Notes under the pieces: model-generated
The model's input: only the letters and a program-made list of their open reading frames with translations
Databases searched by the model: none
What the model was told of the DNA's origin: nothing
Translations under genes and position numbers: made by a program
Shown: positions 57,000-64,000 of the stretch, piece by piece
Layout: every line of letters starts with the position of its first letter
Position numbering within the stretch: the stretch's first letter is position 1
Source: Epiperipatus broadwayi
Taxonomy: Eukaryota > Onychophora > Udeonychophora > Euonychophora > Peripatidae
DNA length: 64,000 bases
Direction of reading: 5' to 3'
NCBI GenBank assembly: GCA_028023455.1
Contig: JAQFVV010000030.1
Span: 10,465,649 to 10,529,648, forward strand

Positions 57000-57680
57000 A
57001 GCACCAAAATAAAACATTCCAGAATATAAAATAGATGTGGAATGGTTTAGAGCTAAAACACTGTTGCTTGAAGCATTATACATTCCCTTCAGACCATCAG
57101 ATATATGAAACATATAAGCATTTAACCCCACTTCCTTTTTAATTTGGTAATACTCTTCATACAGATTTTAAAAAAATTTAAATTGGTGCTCCTGTGGATG
57201 ACTAACATGGGGGGTATGAACTAACATAAGATCACTTTAAATCAACTGTGATGCTGTGGCCCTTGTAAAACATGCCTGTCTCCCATTTTAATCATACTTT
57301 CCCTAACCTATGCTATATTATCACCATGATCTAGTTCCTCTGGAATAATAGGTAAAGGAGTCTTGACTAAAATTAACTCTTCTTGACCAAAGTACAGATG
57401 CATGATAGTGAAACCAGTAGACTCATTCTGAATTGTGTTAATGTATGACAACTTGTTTTAGCTGATTCACCCAACTACAATGATTTCCAGCAAGGTACAA
57501 TCTAAATAGTCAACTCAGTTCCCTCATCACCCTCTCACAGGGATTGGATTGGGGCTGCATATTGAGATCAGTGCAGGTTTAATGTTCTGTGCCCTCATCC
57601 AATACTTCCACTCCACTGATACAAATGAGGTAGCATATATTTAGTGACATTATTTTTAATCTTGTATTCATAATATTTTG
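57000..57680 (-). pseudogene. Ty3/gypsy-type integrase remnant
   Basis: Minus-strand frames contain the end of the integrase core: WKYWMRAQNIKPALIS, then PQSNPCERVMREL (the 'P.anpvERvnr' block with the catalytic Glu), LFRLYLAGNHCSWVNQLKQV, and NESTGFTIMHLYFGQEELIL (the 'stG.sP..l.FG' block), followed by PEELDHGDN. At least one frameshift and several stops. No RT, gag or LTR recognised next to it. Confidence 0.75.
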
Positions 57681-57689
57681 CTTTCAGCT

Positions 57690-58130
57690 AGTTTCTAGTT
57701 TGTCTTTAAGAATTGCTTGTTATCATTAATGTGTTGAGACATCATCTGACACAACTTTTGCTCATTTGTTGCTTTGTTGTTTTTTGCAAAAAAGTTTTTC
57801 CTCAGTATTTTGTTTGCATTCTTGACTTTCCAGTAGACTAGATAGCATATTAATGTGCTTGTATTTTGATTATTTTTAGTTTTGCAATTATTTGAGCATA
57901 CTTGAGACTAAAAGTTTTGGACTATTATATTTGCACTTCATAATCGGTCTCAGTAATTTGAGTCTCACGTGTTTAAAATACCACTACATTAGTCCAGGCC
58001 TTGCCTTTATCTATTACATAAGTAATTCAATCTATTTTTAAACATTTTCACACCTTCCAGCAGCATGATTATATGTATTTCTCTATAATAGTTATAAAGT
58101 TAACTATACTGGTAAGTCTCATAAAACTGC
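57690..58130. other. AT-rich non-coding DNA
   Basis: Nothing recognised. Confidence 0.5.
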
Positions 58131-58149
58131 CACAAAAAGTAATAATTCT

Positions 58150-58238
58150 GTCAAGCGTTGGTGGCCTAGTGATTAGCATAGCTGCCTTCCAAGCAGCAGC
58201 CTGGGTTTGCTTTCCGGTCAATGCTTTGACATATAAAA
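58150..58238 (+). mobile_element. tRNA-Gly-headed SINE with TSD
   Basis: Leader GTCAAG and body 58155-58224 (GCGTTGGTGGCCTAGTG...). The anticodon stem CTGC/GCAG surrounds TTCCAA (TCC, Gly). Tail TTTGACATAT and A-run. The flanks repeat aaaagtaataatt. The T-arm is eroded (gggtttgctttcc). Confidence 0.8.
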
Positions 58239-58239
58239 A

Positions 58240-58890
58240 AAAGTAATAATTTGTTCCTGTTCAAAAAAAATCGTTCATTAGTTGTTGTTTTTTCTCCCGA
58301 TAAATTTATATGATGCAAAATATTTCTACGTCATAATGCTAAGTTTCTCTTATGGAATACATATTCCGATCTTCTTTAATTCCATAGGAATGATTACTTA
58401 TAGTGATTTTAAAAAAGCTTTGTATTAATATAAAAGCAATATAAACATTAATGGAAATTTTAATATTTCATATTTGTTTTACTGTAATACTATTTTAGAT
58501 ACTTACGGTATTTTCATTCATAATTTGCCGATTCATACAACATATCTCTAGTTACTTCATATCCACTGTCAAATACTTGACTATATTAGAAATAATTTTG
58601 AGTATTTTTCCATTTCATCTCTGATTGTTTAGATTGATTTACTTCACTCTTATATAATTTTACATTATTGTTAATTTAATTTAATTATCTCTTTCTTCGA
58701 TTTCTAAAAGATATAAAAAAAGACTGATTTTCCGGTTTCAATTAGGGTTTTATACTTTTTAACAGATGTTAATTGTGGTCTTAAAAAAAACTTAAGCATA
58801 TTTGTGTGTGTGTGTTTATTGGTGGGAGGGTGCTTAGAAAAATTATTAAAAGAAATTCCTATCAGTATACAATATATTAAGACAAAATAT
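58240..58890. other. AT-rich non-coding DNA
   Basis: Nothing recognised; a short TG repeat near 58803. Confidence 0.5.
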
Positions 58891-58903
58891 AATGTCTATT
58901 ATA

Positions 58904-59027
58904 TGTGAATGATCAGGTGGGTCAGCAATATGAGATGGCACTGAGAGTAGTGGGTCATGTGAAAGTCTGAGTTCGAATCCCGCCTACATTACATATATAA
59001 ATACAGGGTTAAGCCTGTGCAATGTAT
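58904..59027 (+). mobile_element. SINE family E copy with TSD and intact B box
   Basis: TSD taatgtctattat on both sides (about 58890-58902 and 59028-59040). The tRNA-like part carries ggtgggtcagcaatatgag and gagttcgaatcccgcc, a full-match B box (GGTTCGANNCC type with one change). It is followed by a tail of about 50 nt (acagggttaagcctgtgc, a small hairpin). Confidence 0.75.
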
Positions 59028-59300
59028 TAATGTCTATTATAGTTTTATTAATTGCAGAACAGGGCTGGACAGGTTTTTGTAAAGTAAGGGTTATTTACAT
59101 TTTTCTCCAAGTTCCCCGGTTCAATTATTACAATGAAATAATAAAAATAATTACAAATAATATTATTATCAAAAAATTCAATATACAACAAAAAAATTAG
59201 TACAAATTTATAAATTCCAAATCGAAGGATGAAAGTTTATTAAATCATTCAAAATTTGCTTTGCATTATGTCCCCTAATCATGCCTATTTGGGTATAGAA

Positions 59301-59504
59301 TTACGAATCGCCATGCTTGAAACATGAAGAATTTTCTATGGTCTTTCTTTTGTGAGGGGACGACGACAGAATTTTGACTTTATTATATTCATTGTCAAAA
59401 TAAAAATGTAGACTCTCCACTAAGAAGGGTTCTCCTCTTTTCTTCCAAAGCGTAAGCTTGTGGTTAAGACCTGTAGAGGTCCCTAATATTGCATTTTTAC
59501 ACAC
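59301..59504 (-). other. Unassigned 67-codon frame
   Basis: The minus frame includes TSTGLNHKLTLWKKRGEPF and SLHFYFDNEYNKVKIL. It has a natural-looking composition, less AT-driven than neighbouring frames. The region (59290-59520) is also less AT-rich. No domain or splice signals were recognised; it could be a fragment of a transposon protein. Confidence 0.2.
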
Positions 59505-59519
59505 ATATTCTTGAGGTTA

Positions 59520-60770
59520 CAGCCTCAGTAAATATTACTTAGATAGAGTCAAAAACGACGTTAAATTAAATTCAACTTTTTTTTTTCAATTTGAATAATT
59601 TTTTTCATCCATTGAAACCCAAAAATGATTTTTAGGTTCCTGAATTTATGAGCATTAAAAATATTGTCACTTTTCAGATGAATTTCATTTTCTTTTTATA
59701 CAGATAAAGAAAATATATTATTTACATTTCATCATATATTTTATCTCCACTTCTCTTAAACAGATCTCTCACGAAAATAATTATTGGCTTTAATCGGATA
59801 AATTATTGGAAACATCTTTTAAATTCGGAATGAAGTTATTACTTTTTCATAATATTTATCTTTGATAATGTACTTCCATTTTTTCATGATTTATCAAAAA
59901 CATTTGTGAAAATTTTCATTTCATTTTTCATTAATGGGACAGATAACAGTTTTAACTTATTTTAAAAAGTAATTAATATATTCAATCACTTCATTGTTTT
60001 GTTTCTTCCTTGCAATTATAAACTGAATTTAAAATGATTATTTATGTCGATATTGAAATCAAAATCCATCAAACAAGAGTGATCATTAAATTCTAACTAC
60101 ATTTCATTGCTCCCCTTTAAAAAATATATTACTTCTTGTGATAGGTCCCTGAATCTTTGTATCAGCATGATAAAACATTTCACTGGACTTAAATTAATTT
60201 CTCTTGCTTGAGCTTGAAACATTCTTCTCTGAAGATTTTTTATTTTGAATGGAGTTTGCAATTTTCATGTAGATTCCTATAGAGTACACATTTAGAATTT
60301 TACAATCTGTCTAATAATGCATTGATGTGAAAGAAAATTTGGAATCTCAGTCACCTCTGGCACACATAGCCAAAAATCCATTACTTGTTCTAGTCATTTG
60401 CAGTGCTCCAACAGTTGTCATAGATTGGATTCCCCTATATACTTTTTGAAAACTCTAATAATACTTTCACCTTGATATTTTTTCTTTCAAGTTTAATATT
60501 GTTAATAATTCTTCCACATTCATATCTTTATTGTGTCAGGAGACTCACCAAATTGCAGGGAGAAACAAATGCAAATAGTCATATCTTCAGTTAGTTGTTC
60601 AAGCAGATTAGAATCTATCATTTCTGTCAGATATCTGAAGTTTTATTGTCTTTAAGTGCATAAATAATTTTATTTTTGAATAAATCAACTACTATTGCAG
60701 CTTTAGTTTAGTAGTGGGTTTAATAAAATATGATTGTTGACTAGTTAACTTTTGTTTGAATTACTCACTT
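59520..60770. other. AT-rich non-coding DNA
   Basis: Nothing recognised. Confidence 0.5.
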
Positions 60771-60779
60771 TTTTTAATA

Positions 60780-61440
60780 GAAAATCTTCATCAAAACCAT
60801 GGGAATGGGCAGCAGAAAACCTGTTCCACTATTATTAACAATAGATAACAATATTCTGACTCAGAAATGATCTGTGTGATTAGAGAACACTTTAGGGCAA
60901 CACTCCAATCTGATCAAACTGGGAATGTCAATGGATTATTCAGCTTAGATGAGAATCAGATCCCATGCTATCACTGAGGAAAAGATCTGCACCAAGATAA
61001 AAAGCCTCCCAGAGAGCGTTCACCTAGGAATACATAGCATTCCAAAGGTCATTCTTCTACATCTAGAGCAATATTTGATACCAATAATCAAAGCCATGAT
61101 AAACCACTTAGCAGAGAAAAGTCAAGAGAATAACAACTTGTATCCAATATCTCTCATACCTTTTCTAAAGGAAAAGGATGGAAGATGTGATTTAAATAAT
61201 CTGAGGACTATCTCAATGGTTTCCCTTTTAATCAAAATCATAGAACAATTAATTAAGGATCAAATTCAAGTGAAAATTTATAAATACATATCTACTAACC
61301 AATATGCAAAAAAAGGGGAATCATCAATTAATGCCATTGGTCAAATGAAACTCCTTATTGATGTTATCAGAGCCCGGTGGATGTCAAAACTGATTACCAC
61401 AACTTGACATCTCGGCAACATTCGACTCAGTCAGGCCAGA
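60780..61440 (+). pseudogene. LINE fragment: N-terminal half of the reverse transcriptase
   Basis: Main frame 60949-61407: ITEEKICTKIKSLPES, KVILLHLEQYLIPIIK, YPISLIPFLKEKDGRCDLNN (finger block 'P.lKK.g...d..n'), LRTISMVSLLIKIIEQLI (the 'yRPIsl...lsKi.Ek.i' block) and NQYAKKGESSINAIGQMKLL. A frameshift follows, then DISATFDSV (motif A, first catalytic Asp) near 61407-61433, after which similarity stops. It is therefore truncated at both ends. Non-LTR retrotransposon RT; clade not resolved. Confidence 0.75.
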
Positions 61441-61569
61441 CATTCTTACTGAGTTTCCTAATTATAAATTATTTGTCTTTTCAGATTTTCTTATTTTGGA
61501 GGCATATATCATTCATTATAATCTACTTTCTAAAAAAGATGGTTTCAAAATTTAATTATTTTTGATAAT

Positions 61570-62240
61570 TTTCAAATCATATTAATCTGGTTAATGATTA
61601 TAGTTTATCTCTGTCTCTTAGAAAAAGAATCAAATATAATACTTTTATAAAAACTCAGTCTTAAAAAATATATGACATATTTTAAATATTTTTATTAATA
61701 ACTTGATTGTTAATACTATATAATCTATGAGCTAAATTCACAATGCATGGCATACTGTAATTAGATGTAGCTAAATTTAATTTGAGGTTTAAATTATTTT
61801 TTTCTAGATGTTAGTTTAAACTGTATAAGATTGTTTTAATTATATATAAGAGCAGAACAACTATGTTCAATTATATTTATTTTATTAATAATATATATAT
61901 AACCCATACGTTTAGCTTATTTGTATTAGGATTTGTATTGTTTTTTACAAAGATGGAATATAGATATTCATTCTCTTCATGGGTATGTTTTATTGTCTTT
62001 ATGTCTATATATATGTGTGTGTATGTTTGTTAATATCATTAGATATAAAACTTTGTGCAAATGGCTTAATGCTGTAGATTTGTGCAATAAATAAAATTGT
62101 TGTAGTAGTAGTAATAGTACCAATGCGAGTAATATGACGGGCTTGTTGTTACATAACGATTCACTTGATATATATATATAATTTATTTACTATTTGATTT
62201 GTTTTGTTAAGTTTTAGATTTTAAAAAGTTTTGAAATGGT
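61570..62240. other. AT-rich non-coding DNA
   Basis: Nothing recognised; short TA and GT runs near 61890 and 62010. Confidence 0.5.
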
Positions 62241-62249
62241 CGTAATTAT

Positions 62250-64000
62250 TTTAGCAAAAATAAAAACATTTACTCATTTTTAGTTTTAAATTAACTTTAT
62301 TAAGTTTACTATATACATTGGGGATTATTTACAAGTCTTATTGAAACAAAAGAGATTTCAAGTAGAAAAGCGATGTTCATATAATTGAGCAAATATCAAT
62401 ATATATCTCATGCATATTAATTAGTATATTCAATAGCCGAGTCACTGGGTTGTTGTTAATAAGATCAGATTTCATGTAACTGCAAAAATATCAGCTGATG
62501 CATGGATTTGATCTCTGGTTTTAATGTTATTTAACTTTTTTAGAAAAAGTGATTTAGTACTGTGAGATGTGGGATTAAAGCTTAGATAGTGTCTTATAAA
62601 CCAGAGTGTGAAAAGAATGAATATTGTAATTCTTATATTGGGAAAAAGACCGCTTTGTATATTTTTTATAAAGGTTGTTGATTGTTAGGGAGTTTGAATA
62701 AACCATGTTTAGTGATAAGAGTACAACAAGGAAGAAGTGAGGAACAATCCATAAGAAAGTATTCTAATGTTTTTTTCAATTTCTATGACAGAGGGCACAT
62801 AATGGATTTATATTTGTGAAGTGTCAAATGCAGAAGAGAAAATAATTAGTAGGAATGGCTTTGACATTTATTTTTAATAAGAAGTCCAGATATTTGGATT
62901 CCAAATGCCAATATCTGAACTTTTTTACAATGTATTTGTTACTATATAACAAGAAAGATTGACTATTATTGATATTATTTTTTAATTTCATATGTTTGCC
63001 AATAGTTAATTTTATTTAGAAATAAATTATGTCAGAAAGTAGTGTTAAGGTTTTGATAAAATTATTGTTAATGGATGATGTAGTGTCTGTAGGGTTATCA
63101 AGAATCATACTATTAGGGAAGAAACTAATTAATTTAGTCATTTCATTAATGGCTCTCTGAAGATAAAATGTAGAATTGCCATGTAATGAGAGACCATTGA
63201 ATTTAATATGTTTTTGCATTTTTCATATGCTTAGCACTACTGCTCTTTTATTCCAGATTAGTTGGATGATAAGGAAGTCTATTTTTTTTAATAAAGAAGT
63301 AAACTTAATAATACATAAGAAATAATTAATTTTAGGAAATATTAAAATGTTGATTAGTGATGTCTTAGCACATATTGAAAGGTATGCTTTGGATGATGCA
63401 TTAATGGTGGATTATCCTGAAACAATAAGCTGATTCTAAATAACAGTTTTCATTGCTTTATATGAGAGATGCATTGGGAAGTCTAAAAATTTATGAGGAG
63501 TGGAAGGAATGGTCTTACCTGTAAAAATATTCCAAGTAGAAGATTTGTTTTTGTTTTTAAAAAATGGATTGAAAAATTGTTAGTATAATTATTAAGAGCA
63601 GTGTCAAGTAAGGGAAGAAGTTATTTTGATGGGAGAAAAATAACTAAATCATCAATATAGAAGATATGATTAACTGTTTGGTTAATTATAGGTATATATA
63701 TTCCTGGAAGGGGGTTGATGTAAGTTGTGAAGAGAAAAGAGCTAAGAGGGGAACCTTGAGGAATAGAATTATGTGGATGAAATCCAGGGAGTATTTTTCT
63801 ATTGAGAGTTATGCAAACTTTTCTATTTACAAATAGATTTGCCAGTATGTAGAGGTATGGTATTGGTATATTATATTTCTGAAGTAGTTGTAGTAGTTTA
63901 GCTATAGGAACTGAGTCAAATGCAGACCTGATATCCAATTGTACAGCAGTAAGCCCTGTTTTTCTCCATTGCCTATTATGGTCTATTAGTACTTTAAACA
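62250..64000 (-). pseudogene. LINE relic, RT to 3' end, running off the window
   Basis: A minus-strand element. At 63938-63621: DIRSAFDSVPIAKLL (motif A), NSIPQGSPLSSFLFTTYINPL (motif B, given in two parts as NSIPQGSPLSSF and LFTTYINPL), and FYIDDLVIF (motif C, catalytic DD). At 63219-63016: HIKFNGLSLHGNSTFYLQRA, matching the NGLSLH block of the LINE at 6823-8456. Near 62720-62830 a C-terminal zinc knuckle CALC...LEYFLMDC (His to Tyr) is readable. Frames are broken between these blocks. The 5' part lies beyond the window end; the 3' end near 62250 is approximate. Confidence 0.75.

Overview
The window is a gene-poor, very AT-rich stretch of a eukaryotic nuclear genome, almost certainly an invertebrate animal. 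The evidence is the repeat content: non-LTR retrotransposons of several kinds, Penelope-like elements (PLEs) with GIY-YIG endonuclease domains, tRNA-derived SINEs with target-site duplications (TSDs), mariner and hAT-type DNA transposons, a solo LTR, and dense (TA)n, (GA)n and (CAT)n microsatellites. I see no bacterial features and no convincing host gene. Two short open stretches near 37.4-38.0 kb are the only candidate host exons, and both are weak. I cannot name the species.

Layout. 0-4.7 kb: anonymous AT-rich DNA plus the end of an LTR with a tRNA-Lys-like primer binding site. 4.8-11 kb: fold-back elements (families A and B), each split by a 5'-truncated LINE, then a PLE fragment. 11.1-13.3 kb: a head-to-head pair of PLE copies whose endonuclease arms are about 96% identical in protein. 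13.6-20 kb: tRNA-related and RTE LINE fragments, a hAT-type element and a third family A copy. 20-27.5 kb: tRNA-derived SINEs, two large palindromes and a second PLE family. 29-36 kb: an LTR-like region, tRNA-like repeats and an inverted pair of family B. 38.8-43.4 kb: a 1.1-kb direct duplication flanking a tandem repeat of about 133 bp. 44.8-50.7 kb: one old LINE relic broken by a family B copy, a solo LTR, half of a family C element and a mariner, the last itself hit by a SINE. 50.7-64 kb: further fold-backs, a Ty3/gypsy integrase relic, SINEs and two more LINE fragments.

The most interesting signal is RNA-based. Families A and B carry the core and helices of the hammerhead self-cleaving ribozyme: CUGAUGA, a short stem II, GAAA, a tiny palindromic stem III, an NUH cleavage triplet and a matching open stem I. 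Their helices differ between copies but stay complementary. The PLE arms and one more hairpin (43.4-43.7 kb) show degenerate versions of the same architecture. Hammerheads are known in PLEs and in small non-autonomous 'retrozymes', so families A and B are best read as PLE-dependent, hammerhead-bearing small retroelements. Here they lie as inverted, fold-back copies next to (TA)n runs. Almost everything in the window is decayed: no intact transposase, reverse transcriptase or integrase gene is present. All similarity statements are by eye, without alignment software.
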